Origin: Methylobacterium sp. J-076
Lineage (GTDB): Bacteria > Pseudomonadota > Alphaproteobacteria > Rhizobiales > Beijerinckiaceae
NCBI RefSeq assembly: GCF_022829405.1
Contig: NZ_JAKSXW010000149.1
Location: 1-64,000, forward strand
Direction of reading: 5' to 3'
Length of the DNA: 64,000 nucleotides
Shown here: piece after piece, positions 8,222 through 18,741 of the stretch
How positions within the stretch are numbered: the first letter of the stretch is position 1
How the letters are laid out: each line of letters starts with the position of its first letter
Notes under the pieces: generated by a model
Told to the model about the DNA's origin: nothing
Databases searched by the model: none
The model's input: the letters and a program-made list of their open reading frames with translations, nothing else
Position numbers and translations under genes: made by a program

Positions 8222-8560
8222 TCAGATTGCGTCCGGCCCGGTCTCGCCGGTTCGGATGCGGATCGCCTCCTCGATGGTCGAGACGAAGATCTTGCCATCC
8301 CCGATGCGGCCGGTCTGGGCGGATTTGCGGATCGCGTCCACGGCGCCTTCGACCAGCGCGTCCGAGAGGACGATCTCGAGCTTCACCTTCGGCAGGAAGT
8401 CGACCACGTATTCGGCGCCCCGGTAGAGCTCCGTATGGCCCTTCTGGCGCCCGAAGCCCTTGGCTTCGATCACGGTGATCCCCTGGAGGCCGACCTCCTG
8501 GAGGGCCTCCTTCACTTCGTCCAGCTTGAAGGGCTTGATGATCGCTTCGATCTTCTTCAT
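8222..8560 (-). CDS. glnB: Nitrogen regulatory protein P-II
   Basis: 112-residue trimeric signal protein that senses 2-oxoglutarate, ATP/ADP and, through uridylylation by GlnD, glutamine. It then acts on GlnE, NtrB and other targets. MKKIEAIIKPFKLDEVKEAL opens the protein; the T-loop contains GHTELYRGAEYVVDF with the uridylylation tyrosine at position 51; the B-loop and C-terminus (TGRIGDGKIFV, RIRTGETG) are intact. Usually it is the first gene of a glnB-glnA operon in alphaproteobacteria; here the pair is split. The start region is divergent from nnr. Confidence 0.96.
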   Translation of the reverse strand: MKKIEAIIKPFKLDEVKEALQEVGLQGITVIEAKGFGRQKGHTELYRGAEYVVDFLPKVKLEIVLSDALVEGAVDAIRKSAQTGRIGDGKIFVSTIEEAIRIRTGETGPDAI

Positions 8561-8743
8561 GCCGCTCGGGCCTGTCTGTCAACGCGACGGGACAGTACCA
8601 TCGCGGCAGGCCAGCCGCCACGGCGTTTTGCTCCGGCCCTGCCGCAAACAGCCCAATCGGTGTGCATTTCCTGCGCATCCTTGAGGCGATCGCCGCGGAT
8701 TTGTCCACAAAGTGAGCATCGAATGGTCGAGGCGAGGGCAGAG

Positions 8744-10264
8744 ATGGCGGTGGGGACACGCGTGCTCAGCGTCGCGGCGGTGGCCCGGCTCGATGCGGCG
8801 GCCATCGCCGGCGGCGTGCCGGGAATCGCGCTGATGGAGGCGGCGGGTTCGGCCGTGGCCGGGCGCGCCCGCATCCTCGCGCCGGCCGGGGGCCGCGTTC
8901 TGGTTCTGTGCGGGCCGGGCAACAACGGCGGCGACGGTTTCGTGGCGGCCCGGCACCTCGCGGGGGCGGACTACGCGGTGACCCTGGTGCTCCTTGGCGA
9001 GCGCGGCGCCCTCGAGGGCGATGCCGCCCTGGCCGCGGGGGAATGGACCGGCCCGGTTCTCTCCGATCTGCCCGACGATCTCGGCGGCGTCCACCTCGTG
9101 ATCGATGCGCTGTTCGGCGCCGGCCTGTCCCGGGAGCTCGACGGAGCGGCCCGCGCCATGGTCGACAGGGTGGCCAAGGCCCGGTTGCCGGTGCTGGCGG
9201 TGGATGTGCCGAGCGGCGTCGATGGCGACAGCGGCGCGGTGCGCGGTGCGGCCCTCCAAGCGGTCGAGACCGTGACCTTCGTCGCCCTCAAGCCGGCGCA
9301 TCTGCTCGAACCCGGCCGAGGCCTGTGCGGGCGGGTCGAGGTGGTGCAGATCGGGGCGGGTGCGGACGCCATCGCCGCGGGGCTCGCGGCATCCCTGCCG
9401 CCGCTTCACCGCAACGGGCCCGACCTGTGGGGGGCGGCCTTCCCGCGCCTCGACGGGGCGAGCCACAAATACACCCGCGGCCACGCCGTCATCCTGTCGG
9501 GGCCCGCCACGCGGACCGGCGCGGCGCGCCTCGCGGCCCGGGCGGCCCTGCGCGTCGGGGCCGGGCTCGTGACGCTGGCCTCGCCCGCCGGGGCGTTGGC
9601 GGAGAACGCCGCCCAGCTCACCGCCATCATGCTCCGCCGCTGCGAGGACCCGGACGACCTCGATGACCTGCTGGCCGACGAGCGCCTGAACGCCATCCTC
9701 ATGGGGCCGGGCCTCGGCGTCGGCGAACCGACCCGGGAGCGCATCGCGGTGGCGGCGTCGGCCGGGCGCAGCCTCGTCCTCGACGCCGACGCCCTGACGA
9801 GCTTTGCCGGGGAGGCCAAGCACCTCGCCGGCCTTCTGGCCGATGGCGGGGGCGAGGCGGTGCTGACGCCCCATGCCGGCGAGTTCGCCCGCCTGTTCGA
9901 CGACACGAAGGTGCTGCGGGCCGGCAGCAAGGTCGCCTGCGCCCGGGCGGCGGCGGCCTTGATGAAGGCGGTGGTCGTGTTCAAGGGGGCGGACACGGTG
10001 GTGGCCCACCCGGACGGGCGCGCCGCCATCAACGCCCATGGCAGCCCGTATCTGGGGACGGCGGGGTCCGGCGATGTGCTCGGCGGCCTCGTCGCGGGGT
10101 TGCTGGCGCAGGGCATGCCCGCCTTCGAGGCCGCCTGCACGGCGGTCTGGCTGCACGGCGACGCCGGCCTGCGCCACGGCCCCGGCCTCATCGCCGAGGA
10201 CCTCCCGGAACTGATGCCGGCCGTCCTCTCGGGGCTGGCGGAGCGGTGGGGCACGGCTGTCTGA
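8744..10264 (+). CDS. nnr: Bifunctional NAD(P)H-hydrate epimerase / ADP-dependent NAD(P)H-hydrate dehydratase
   Basis: Metabolite-repair enzyme that epimerises and dehydrates damaged NADHX/NADPHX. About 506 residues with both domains. The N-terminal epimerase has MEAAGSAVA near 26, GPGNNGGDGFVAARHL near 53 and DALFGAGLSREL near 118. The C-terminal ribokinase-like dehydratase has GHAVILSGP near 247, LDADALTSF near 345, LTPHAGEFARLF near 373 and GTAGSGDVLGG near 438. I chose ATG 8744 because GAGGG lies five bases ahead; ATG 8723 is also in frame. Neighbourhood with glnB is common in this bacterial group, with no known functional link. Confidence 0.93.
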   Translation: MAVGTRVLSVAAVARLDAAAIAGGVPGIALMEAAGSAVAGRARILAPAGGRVLVLCGPGNNGGDGFVAARHLAGADYAVTLVLLGERGALEGDAALAAGEWTGPVLSDLPDDLGGVHLVIDALFGAGLSRELDGAARAMVDRVAKARLPVLAVDVPSGVDGDSGAVRGAALQAVETVTFVALKPAHLLEPGRGLCGRVEVVQIGAGADAIAAGLAASLPPLHRNGPDLWGAAFPRLDGASHKYTRGHAVILSGPATRTGAARLAARAALRVGAGLVTLASPAGALAENAAQLTAIMLRRCEDPDDLDDLLADERLNAILMGPGLGVGEPTRERIAVAASAGRSLVLDADALTSFAGEAKHLAGLLADGGGEAVLTPHAGEFARLFDDTKVLRAGSKVACARAAAALMKAVVVFKGADTVVAHPDGRAAINAHGSPYLGTAGSGDVLGGLVAGLLAQGMPAFEAACTAVWLHGDAGLRHGPGLIAEDLPELMPAVLSGLAERWGTAV

Positions 10265-10307
10265 GGCGCGGCCCCGGCACCGCGCCCCTCGTCGCCGGGC
10301 GGACCCG

Positions 10308-11849
10308 TCAGGTCACCTCGAACATCGTCCAGAGCCCGGTGTCGAACCGCTCCAGCACCGTGGCGCTGATCAGCCACTTGCCGGGGTTGTCGGCCAGGAA
10401 GGCGATCCGCGCGGTGCGGCCTTCGAGGAGCTGGAACGTGTCGAGCCAGTAGGGCTCCCAGCCGTCGTCCAGGGGGTGGAGCAGGCGGAAGCAGTGCCCG
10501 TGCAGGTGCAGGGCTTGCGGGAAGGCGGTGTCGTTGCGCAGCGCCAGCACCACCACCTGCCCGCGCTTCACCGAGAAGATCGGCGGCATTCCCGCCGCGG
10601 CGCTGGTGCCGTTGATGGCCCAGACCTTCTGCGGATCGCCGGTATAGACCGGCTCGGGGGCGGCCTTGTCCTTGGCTTCCTTGGCCTCCTTCGGGATGAA
10701 GGCGCCCCCGGTGATGACCACGTCCCGCCGCATGGCGTTCTGGAGCTTCACCTCCGCGGGGAGCTTCTTGTTCTCACCGATGGGGCCGATGGGGGGGCGG
10801 GCCTGCCCGAGCTTTGCGCCCCTGGTGGTGACGCTCGCCAGGGTCAGTCCCTGGCCGATCAGCGCGATGACGCTCGCGGTGGCGCCCTCCTCCTCCGGCA
10901 GGTCGATCATCAGGTCGTAGCGGCTGCCTGGGGGGAAGGGCAGGGTGGCCCGCAGGGGCTCGAAGGTGTCGGTGGGCTGCCCGTCCACCGCCGCGACGTA
11001 GACTTTCACCCCCTCGAACCGCAGGCGGGTTCCCCGGGCGCTGCAGCCGTTGGCGACCCGCAGGCGGATCCGGCTCCCCGGCCGGGCCTCGACGGCCTGC
11101 GGAACCGAGCCGCCATTCACGGTGACGGCGTTGCCGAGCCGGCCGTTGGTGGCGGCGAAGGAGGTCTGGCCGAAGGGCATCAGGCTGCCGTCGGCCTCCA
11201 GCCGCCAATCCTGCACCAGCAGCCCGAGATCGGCGTCGACGGCGGGGGGGCTCGCCTCCTCCACCACGAGCAGGCCGGCGAGGCCCCGCCCCGACGGTTC
11301 GCTCGCCCCGCCCACCACGAGGGGGCGGATCAGGAAGGTGCCCGCGTCGGGGGGCGTGAACGCGTACAGGAACTCGCCCCCGGGGGGGACGGGGGCCTGG
11401 GTGACACCGCCGACGCCGTCCATGGCGTTCACGTTGCGCACCCCATGCCAATGCAGCGAGAGCGGCTTGTCGGTGCCGTTGCGCAGCATCAGCCGCACCG
11501 GCTGGCCGAGCTTGATTCGGACGAGGGGCGGGGCGCTGCGCCCGTCGAAGCACCAGATCGCCGTCTCCGGGGCGGGCTCCGGCCGCAGGCGGGCCTTGCC
11601 GGGCGCGGCTTGGAGCCCGGCGGCCTCCGTCGGCGGTGCCGCGGGGGCCGGGGCAGGCGCCGGGGCGGGGGCGGGTGCCTTGCCGGGTCCGGGGGGGCGG
11701 CCCTGCGCCCGGGCCTGGCCCGCGAGGCCGAGCGCCGCGAGGCCGCCCATCAGCGCGCGCCGGGAGGGGGAGGCCGGTCCCCCCCGGTCCGGGCCGTGGG
11801 AATCGGCCGGCGAGTCGGCGGCGGATGGCGGCGTGAACGTGGCAGCCAT
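10308..11849 (-). CDS. Degenerate multicopper oxidase homologue, Tat-exported
   Basis: 513-residue protein with the three-cupredoxin layout of laccases/CueO-like oxidases, but probably not a copper oxidase. The start has a Tat signal (SRRALMGGLAALGLAG, cleavage near ARAQ) followed by a Pro/Ala-rich linker. The first copper motif HWHG survives near 135. The second (normally Trp-x-His-x-His after GTF) reads GTFLIRPLV. The third is partly kept as HLHGH. The last, normally HCHxxxH with the type 1 cysteine, reads WLISATVLERFD. So the type 1 Cys and several type 2/3 histidines are gone. It converges with nnr; SD GAGGA precedes ATG 11849. Likely a periplasmic protein with a structural or binding role; inference only. 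Confidence 0.8.
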   Translation of the reverse strand: MAATFTPPSAADSPADSHGPDRGGPASPSRRALMGGLAALGLAGQARAQGRPPGPGKAPAPAPAPAPAPAAPPTEAAGLQAAPGKARLRPEPAPETAIWCFDGRSAPPLVRIKLGQPVRLMLRNGTDKPLSLHWHGVRNVNAMDGVGGVTQAPVPPGGEFLYAFTPPDAGTFLIRPLVVGGASEPSGRGLAGLLVVEEASPPAVDADLGLLVQDWRLEADGSLMPFGQTSFAATNGRLGNAVTVNGGSVPQAVEARPGSRIRLRVANGCSARGTRLRFEGVKVYVAAVDGQPTDTFEPLRATLPFPPGSRYDLMIDLPEEEGATASVIALIGQGLTLASVTTRGAKLGQARPPIGPIGENKKLPAEVKLQNAMRRDVVITGGAFIPKEAKEAKDKAAPEPVYTGDPQKVWAINGTSAAAGMPPIFSVKRGQVVVLALRNDTAFPQALHLHGHCFRLLHPLDDGWEPYWLDTFQLLEGRTARIAFLADNPGKWLISATVLERFDTGLWTMFEVT

Positions 11850-12016
11850 GGGTCCTCGTGGGCGTCGGGAGAGCGACGCTCCATAACTGTGCGGAGGCGG
11901 GTGCGCCACCGGAGCCGCAAGCCCGTGGGAAGCTCAAGTTTTTTGCTGCGGGCGCCGCCACGCGTGCTATAGGGCGCGCTTCCGGCGGCCGGCGACGGGC
12001 CGGGTTGTCGGCGCGC

Positions 12017-12101
12017 GCGGGCGTGGCGGAACTGGTAGACGCGCTGGATTTAGGTTCCAGTGTCGCAAGACGTGGGGGTTCGAGCCCCTCCGCCCGCACC
12101 A
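12017..12101 (+). tRNA. tRNA-Leu (TAG)
   Basis: 85-base tRNA including encoded CCA. Acceptor GCGGGCG pairs with CGCCCGC, the long variable arm is typical of leucine tRNAs, and the anticodon loop TTTAGGT gives anticodon TAG (reads CUA). The T-arm GGGGGTTCGAGCCCC is perfect. It lies just upstream of tig. Confidence 0.95.
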
Positions 12102-12222
12102 GGCCCACCCGCGACGGCAGGTTTCCACCTGTCCCTGCCGACGCCCGCCCCCCAGCCGCCGCAGAACCTCGACCCGGCTTCGATGGGGCGGGGCCGCACA
12201 CGATTCTGGAAGAGCGACGACG

Positions 12223-13620
12223 ATGCAGGTCACCGAGATCAACACCCAGGGCCTCAAGCGGGAATATCAGGTCCTGCTGGCCGCCCAGGAACTCGAGGAG
12301 CGCCTGACCAGCGAACTCGCCGGCATGAAGGACAAGGTGCAGCTGAAGGGCTTCCGCCCCGGCAAGGTGCCGGTCGCCCACCTGCGCAAGGTCTACGGGC
12401 GCTCGGTGATGGCCGACGTCGTCCAGAACGCCGTGAACGAGGCGAATCGCAAGATCGTCACCGACAACAACCTGAAGCTCGCCCTCGAGCCGCAGATCGA
12501 GTTCCCCTCCGATCAGAAGGAGGTCGAGAAGGCCCTGGACGCCAAGGCCGACCTCGCCTTCAAGGTCGCCCTGGAGGTGATGCCGACCTTCGAGCTGGCC
12601 GACCTGTCCGACGTGAGCCTGACCAAGCTCGTCGCCACCCCGTCCGACGAAGAGGTGACCGAGGCCCTGGACCGCATGGCCGGGCAGAGCCGCCCGTTCG
12701 CCGACCGTGACGAGGGCGCCGCCGCCGAGGCGGGCGACCGGGTCACCATCGACTTCGTCGGCCGCATCGACGGCGAGGAGTTCCAGGGGGGCAAGGGTGA
12801 GGGCGTCGACCTCGAACTCGGCTCCAACACCTTCATCCCCGGCTTCGAAGACCAGATCGTCGGCGCCAAGGTCGGCGACCAGCGCACCGTGAAGGTCACC
12901 TTTCCGGAGGCCTACGGCGCCGAGCAGCTCGCCGGCAAGGATGCCGAGTTCGACGTGACCGTCACGAAGATCCAGCAGCCCGGCGAGGCGAAGATCGACG
13001 ACGAGTTCGCCAAGACGATGGGCATGGACACCCTCGACGCGCTCAAGGAGGCCATCTCCAAGGCGATCGGCACCGACTACGAGGCCGCCTCGCGCCGTCG
13101 CCTGAAGAAGGAACTCCTGGACGCCCTCGACGGTAAGTATGCATTCGAGCTGCCCCCGTCCCTGGTCGCGCAGGAATTCGCGGCGGTGTGGGCGCAGGTC
13201 GAGCAGGACCTGAAGACGCGCGGGAAGACCTTCGAGGACGAGGGCACCGACGAGGAAAAGGCCCAGGCCGAGTACCGGAAGATCGCCGAACGTCGCGTCC
13301 GCCTCGGCCTCGTGCTTGCGCAGGTCGGCGAGAGCGCCGATATCAAGGTCTCCGACGAGGAGGTCAATCAGGCGCTCATCGCCCGGGTGCGGCAGTTCCC
13401 CGGCCAGGAGCAGCAGGTGTGGGACTTCTACCGTAAGAACGCGCAGGCGCTCGCTGAGCTGCGGGCCCCCCTGTTCGAAGAAAAGGTAGTTGACCATGTC
13501 CTCGGTCAGGTCAAAGTCGTAGAAGAGCCCGTCGCGAAGGACGCCCTGTTCGCCGACGACGAGGAAGACGAGACGACCGGCGAGAAGCCGGCTGTGAAGG
13601 CCGCCGATTCGGCCGAGTAG
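12223..13620 (+). CDS. tig: Trigger factor
   Basis: Ribosome-bound chaperone and peptidyl-prolyl isomerase, 465 residues. The ribosome-binding tail has GFRPGKVP near 44; the FKBP-like PPIase domain has GDRVTIDFVGRIDGEEFQGG near 170 and FIPGFEDQIVGAKVGD near 205. The long helical C-terminal substrate cradle follows, ending in an acidic tail (DDEEDETTGEKP). First of a classic tig-clpP-clpX-lon run on one strand, so newly made proteins are handled by chaperone and protease genes side by side. The ATG at 12223 follows GAGCGACGACG. Confidence 0.96.
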   Translation: MQVTEINTQGLKREYQVLLAAQELEERLTSELAGMKDKVQLKGFRPGKVPVAHLRKVYGRSVMADVVQNAVNEANRKIVTDNNLKLALEPQIEFPSDQKEVEKALDAKADLAFKVALEVMPTFELADLSDVSLTKLVATPSDEEVTEALDRMAGQSRPFADRDEGAAAEAGDRVTIDFVGRIDGEEFQGGKGEGVDLELGSNTFIPGFEDQIVGAKVGDQRTVKVTFPEAYGAEQLAGKDAEFDVTVTKIQQPGEAKIDDEFAKTMGMDTLDALKEAISKAIGTDYEAASRRRLKKELLDALDGKYAFELPPSLVAQEFAAVWAQVEQDLKTRGKTFEDEGTDEEKAQAEYRKIAERRVRLGLVLAQVGESADIKVSDEEVNQALIARVRQFPGQEQQVWDFYRKNAQALAELRAPLFEEKVVDHVLGQVKVVEEPVAKDALFADDEEDETTGEKPAVKAADSAE

Positions 13621-13691
13621 GCCCGCGCCGTCCGAGGGCAGCGGGCAACCACTTTAGGCGATGGTTAAGCATCGTCGTTGTTCGCTGACAT

Positions 13692-13724
13692 GCCCGGGGG
13701 CCCGTGATTCGGCGGGCCCCGGGC
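13692..13724 (+). terminator. GC hairpin between tig and clpP
   Basis: GCCCGGGGGCCCG pairs with CGGGCCCCGGGC (one bulge) around an 8-base loop, about 20 bases before clpP. It has no T-run. It could slow polymerase between tig and clpP or shield an mRNA end. Confidence 0.35.
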
Positions 13725-13746
13725 CTCACCCCCGGGGCAGGATGAG

Positions 13747-14373
13747 ATGAGAGATCCGATCGACGTCTACAACAATGCCCTCGTTCCGATGGTGGTCGAG
13801 CAATCGAGCCGCGGCGAGCGCGCCTTCGACATCTACTCCCGCCTGCTGCGTGAGCGGATCATCTTCCTGACCGGGCCGGTCGAGGATTACGGCGCGTCGC
13901 TCATCGTGGCGCAGCTCCTGTTCCTCGAAGCCGAGAATCCGAAGAAGGAAATTTCCTTCTACATCAACTCGCCCGGCGGCGTGGTGACGTCGGGCCTGTC
14001 GATCTACGACACGATGCAGTTCATCCGCTGCCCGGTGACGACGCTCTGCGTCGGCCAAGCCGCCTCGATGGGGTCGCTCCTGCTCACCGCCGGCGAGCCC
14101 GGCCACCGGTTCGCCCTGCCGAACGCCCGGATCATGGTCCACCAGCCCTCCGGCGGGTTCCAGGGCCAGGCGACGGACATCCTGATCCATGCCCGCGAGA
14201 TCGAGGCCCTGAAGCGGCGCCTCAACGAGATCTACGTGAAGCACACCGGCCGGGAATACGACACGATCCATCAGGCCCTGGAGCGCGACAACTTCATGAC
14301 CGCGGACGCGGCCAAGGAGTTCGGATTGATCGACGAGGTCATCCAGAAGCGGCCCGAACCGGCTGCAGCCTGA
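13747..14373 (+). CDS. clpP: ATP-dependent Clp protease proteolytic subunit
   Basis: 208-residue serine peptidase forming the double-heptamer chamber that degrades substrates unfolded by ClpX or ClpA. Catalytic triad visible: Ser107 in GQAASMGS, His132 in MVHQPSGG, Asp181 in LERDNFM. The hydrophobic-pocket and handle regions (YINSPGGVVTSGLSIYD) are intact. The short N-terminus MRDPIDVYNNALVPMVVEQ includes the usual processing area. It is followed by a strong terminator, then clpX, so clpX probably has a separate promoter as well as read-through. Confidence 0.97.
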   Translation: MRDPIDVYNNALVPMVVEQSSRGERAFDIYSRLLRERIIFLTGPVEDYGASLIVAQLLFLEAENPKKEISFYINSPGGVVTSGLSIYDTMQFIRCPVTTLCVGQAASMGSLLLTAGEPGHRFALPNARIMVHQPSGGFQGQATDILIHAREIEALKRRLNEIYVKHTGREYDTIHQALERDNFMTADAAKEFGLIDEVIQKRPEPAAA

Positions 14374-14382
14374 CCCTCGGAC

Positions 14383-14422
14383 CATGCTGCCGCGGCCTTG
14401 ATCCTGCCGCGGCAGCATGTTT
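14383..14422 (+). terminator. Intrinsic terminator after clpP
   Basis: Thirteen-base perfect stem CATGCTGCCGCGG / CCGCGGCAGCATG, followed by TTTG, 10 bases after the clpP stop. The T-run is short, so termination may be partial. Confidence 0.7.
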
Positions 14423-14551
14423 GCATCGGGGGTTGTGACCTCACGGTCAAAGGCGCGCAGCACACTGTTTCTTTAAGCGAACCCCCTTACGTTTCACGAA
14501 ATGGACATGCGCCCCGTTGCCGGCAGCGCATGTGGGGAATCGGAGACCGAT

Positions 14552-15823
<1,272 letters not shown>

Positions 15824-16063
15824 GTGCGACACGGCGGCCCGGCTCCATGCCGGGCCCCCAGCCCCGATCTTCCTTGAAAGCGGATCCGGGTGTTTCCATC
15901 TCAGGCTGAGCGCAGTGGCCGTATGCTCCCTAGAGGTACGGTACCGCGTCACCAGCCGCCCAATCTTCCTTGACAGACCCTCGCGGCCCGGTCGGCCGTG
16001 CCGGCATGCTTGCTTCCTTTATGGAGGAGCGTGCGGCCCGGCAATCCTGATGAGGTTTCCGAT

Positions 16064-18493
16064 ATGACCCAGTCGAAATCGCGCCAGCCGGTCATTCCCG
16101 GCTCGACGGGCTCCTATGCCGTCCTGCCGCTGCGCGACATCGTCGTCTTCCCGCACATGATCGTGCCGTTGTTCGTGGGGCGAGAGAAGTCGATCCGCGC
16201 GCTCGAAGAGGCTGTCCGCTCCGACCGCCACATCCTCCTCGCGACCCAGATCAATGCCGGTGACGACGACCCGGCCACCGACGCCATCTACAAGATCGGC
16301 ACGCTCGCCAGCGTCCTGCAGCTCCTGAAGCTGCCCGACGGCACCGTGAAGGTGCTGGTCGAGGGCGTTGGCCGTGCCAAGATCGCGAACTTCTCCCGCT
16401 CCGACGAGTACTACGAGGCGACGGCGCTGGCGCTCCACGATGAGCTCGGCGACCAGGTCGAGGCCGAAGCCCTCGCGCGCTCGGTGCTCTCGGAGTTCGA
16501 GAACTACGTCAAGCTGAACAAGAAGATCTCCCCCGAGGTCGTCTCCGCCGTGACCCAGATCGACGAGCCGTCCAAGCTCGCCGACACGATCGGTTCTCAC
16601 CTGCTCGTCAAGATCGCCGACAAGCAGGGCATCCTGGAGATGTCCACCGTCGCCCAGCGCCTGGAAAAGGTGCTGTCGCTGATGGAGAGCGAGATCTCCG
16701 TGCTCCAGGTGGAGAAGCGCATCCGGACCCGCGTGAAGCGGCAGATGGAGAAGACCCAGCGCGAGTACTACCTGAACGAGCAGATGAAGGCGATCCAGAA
16801 GGAGCTTGGCGACTCCGAGGACGGCCGCGACGAGCTGGCCGAGCTCGAGGAGAAGATCGAGAAGACCAAGTTCACCAAGGAAGCCCGCGAGAAGGCGACG
16901 GCCGAGCTGAAGAAGCTGCGCCAGATGTCGCCGATGTCGGCCGAGGCGACGGTGGTGCGCAACTACCTCGACTGGATGCTCGGCATCCCGTGGGGCAAGC
17001 GCTCGAAGATCAAGAAGGACCTCCTCGGCGCCCAGGCGATGCTGGACGAGGACCATTTCGGCCTCGACAAGGTGAAGGAGCGGATCGTCGAGTACCTCGC
17101 CGTGCAGCAGCGGGCGAACAAGCTCACCGGTCCGATCCTCTGCCTCGTCGGTCCTCCCGGCGTCGGCAAGACCTCCCTCGGCAAGTCCATCGCCAAGGCG
17201 ACCGGCCGTGAGTTCGTGCGCATGTCGCTCGGCGGCGTCCGGGACGAAGCCGAGATCCGCGGCCACCGCCGGACCTATATCGGCTCGATGCCGGGCAAGA
17301 TCGTCCAGTCGATGCGCAAGGCCAAGACGTCCAACCCGCTCATCCTGCTCGACGAGATCGACAAGATGGGCATGGACTTCCGCGGCGACCCGTCGGCGGC
17401 CCTCCTCGAGGTGCTGGATCCCGAGCAGAACGCGACGTTCAACGACCATTACCTCGAGGTCGACTACGACCTGTCGAACGTGATGTTCGTGACGACGGCG
17501 AACACGCTCAACATCCCGGCGCCGCTGATGGACCGGATGGAGATCATCCGGATCGCCGGCTACACCGAGGAAGAGAAGGTCGAGATCGCCCGCAAGCACC
17601 TGATCCCGGGCGCCATGAAGAAGCATGGCCTCGACAAGAAGGAGTGGTCGATCACCGATGACGGGCTGATGATGCTGGTGCGCCGCTACACGCGGGAAGC
17701 CGGCGTCCGGAACCTGGAGCGGGAAATCTCCAACCTCGCCCGCAAGGCGGTAAAGGAGATCCTGATCACCAAGGCGAAGTTCGTCGAGGCCAGCGAAGAG
17801 AACCTGCCCGTCTTCCTCGGCCCGCCGAAGTTCCGCTACGGCGAGATCGACGCGGACGATCAGGTCGGCGTGGTGACGGGTCTGGCCTGGACCGAGGTCG
17901 GCGGCGAGTTGCTGACGATCGAGGGTGTCATGATGCCCGGCAAGGGCAAGATGACGGTGACGGGCAACCTGAAGGACGTGATGAAGGAGTCGATTTCGGC
18001 GGCGGCGAGCTACGTCCGCTCCCGGGCCCTCGATTACGGCATCGAGCCGCCGCTCTTCGAGCGCCGGGACATCCACGTCCACGTTCCGGAGGGCGCGACC
18101 CCGAAGGACGGCCCGTCCGCCGGCATCGCCATGGCTACGGCCATCGTCTCGACGCTCACGGGGATCCCCGTGCGCCGTGACATCGCGATGACGGGTGAGG
18201 TGACGCTCCGTGGCCGGGTCCTGCCGATCGGTGGCCTGAAGGAGAAGCTCCTGGCCGCCCTCCGCGGGGGCATCAAGACGGTGCTGATCCCGGAGGAGAA
18301 CGCCAAGGACATCGCCGAGGTGCCCGACAGCGTGAAGAACGGCCTGGAGATCGTGCCGGTCTCCCGGATGGAGCAGGTGCTTGAGCGAGCGCTGCTGCGC
18401 AAGCCCGAGCCGATCGAGTGGGACGAGCCCCTTCCGCCGGTGAAGCCCGCCGCCCGCCCGGACGAGGAAGGCGCGACCTTCATCGCTCACTAA
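16064..18493 (+). CDS. lon: ATP-dependent protease La
   Basis: 809-residue AAA+ serine protease that removes misfolded and regulatory proteins. N-terminal LON domain begins AVLPLRDIVVFPHMIVPLFVG. A long coiled-coil stretch (KRQMEKTQREYYLNEQ) precedes Walker A GPPGVGKTSLGKS near 363 and Walker B ILLDEIDKMG near 428. The C-terminal peptidase has the catalytic serine in PKDGPSAG near 685 and lysine in GLKEKLLAA near 727. The ATG at 16064 begins MTQSKSRQP; upstream 240 bases carry no other gene and probably the promoter. It ends in a clear terminator ahead of the tRNA-Val/island boundary. Confidence 0.97.
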   Translation: MTQSKSRQPVIPGSTGSYAVLPLRDIVVFPHMIVPLFVGREKSIRALEEAVRSDRHILLATQINAGDDDPATDAIYKIGTLASVLQLLKLPDGTVKVLVEGVGRAKIANFSRSDEYYEATALALHDELGDQVEAEALARSVLSEFENYVKLNKKISPEVVSAVTQIDEPSKLADTIGSHLLVKIADKQGILEMSTVAQRLEKVLSLMESEISVLQVEKRIRTRVKRQMEKTQREYYLNEQMKAIQKELGDSEDGRDELAELEEKIEKTKFTKEAREKATAELKKLRQMSPMSAEATVVRNYLDWMLGIPWGKRSKIKKDLLGAQAMLDEDHFGLDKVKERIVEYLAVQQRANKLTGPILCLVGPPGVGKTSLGKSIAKATGREFVRMSLGGVRDEAEIRGHRRTYIGSMPGKIVQSMRKAKTSNPLILLDEIDKMGMDFRGDPSAALLEVLDPEQNATFNDHYLEVDYDLSNVMFVTTANTLNIPAPLMDRMEIIRIAGYTEEEKVEIARKHLIPGAMKKHGLDKKEWSITDDGLMMLVRRYTREAGVRNLEREISNLARKAVKEILITKAKFVEASEENLPVFLGPPKFRYGEIDADDQVGVVTGLAWTEVGGELLTIEGVMMPGKGKMTVTGNLKDVMKESISAAASYVRSRALDYGIEPPLFERRDIHVHVPEGATPKDGPSAGIAMATAIVSTLTGIPVRRDIAMTGEVTLRGRVLPIGGLKEKLLAALRGGIKTVLIPEENAKDIAEVPDSVKNGLEIVPVSRMEQVLERALLRKPEPIEWDEPLPPVKPAARPDEEGATFIAH

Positions 18494-18516
18494 CGGGGCT
18501 GCGCTGACACTACGAC

Positions 18517-18544
18517 GCCCGGAGTCGCAAGGCTCCGGGCTTTG
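18517..18544 (+). terminator. Intrinsic terminator after lon
   Basis: GCCCGGAG / CTCCGGGC stem with an 8-base loop followed by TTTGTC, about 25 bases after the lon stop. Confidence 0.75.
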
Positions 18545-18616
18545 TCGTGGGCACCGCCTGGGTGGACGGCGCCCCTTGCGTCGGCGCCCGGCAATGCCGT
18601 ATCGAACCCCGCGTCC

Positions 18617-18692
18617 GGGCGGTTAGCTCAGTTGGTAGAGCGTCTCCTTTACACGGAGAGGGTCGGCGGTTCGAGCCCGTCACCGCCCACCA
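18617..18692 (+). tRNA. tRNA-Val (TAC), attachment site of the island
   Basis: 76-base tRNA with encoded CCA: acceptor GGGCGGT pairs with ACCGCCC, D-arm AGCTCAGTTGGTAGAGC, anticodon loop TTTACAC giving TAC (reads GUA). Its 3' part from 18648 on is duplicated at 31737, so phage integration restored the tRNA and left this copy complete. Confidence 0.95.
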
Positions 18693-18693
18693 A
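18648..18693 (+). repeat. attL: 46-bp direct repeat in tRNA-Val 3' end
   Basis: From TTTACACGG in the anticodon loop through CCA plus one A, identical over 46 bases to 31737-31782. The bases just outside differ at both ends, which defines the core. This is the usual crossover zone for tRNA-targeting tyrosine integrases. Confidence 0.92.
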
Positions 18694-18741
18694 TTATTTT
18701 AATGGCTTAGCGATTTATCTGCTTACCAGAGTTTCGGTGTT

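Noticed and set aside
8579..10177. 532-codon minus-strand ORF opposite nnr
   Set aside because: Shadow frame of the well-supported nnr gene; product is Arg/Gly/His-rich with no domain.
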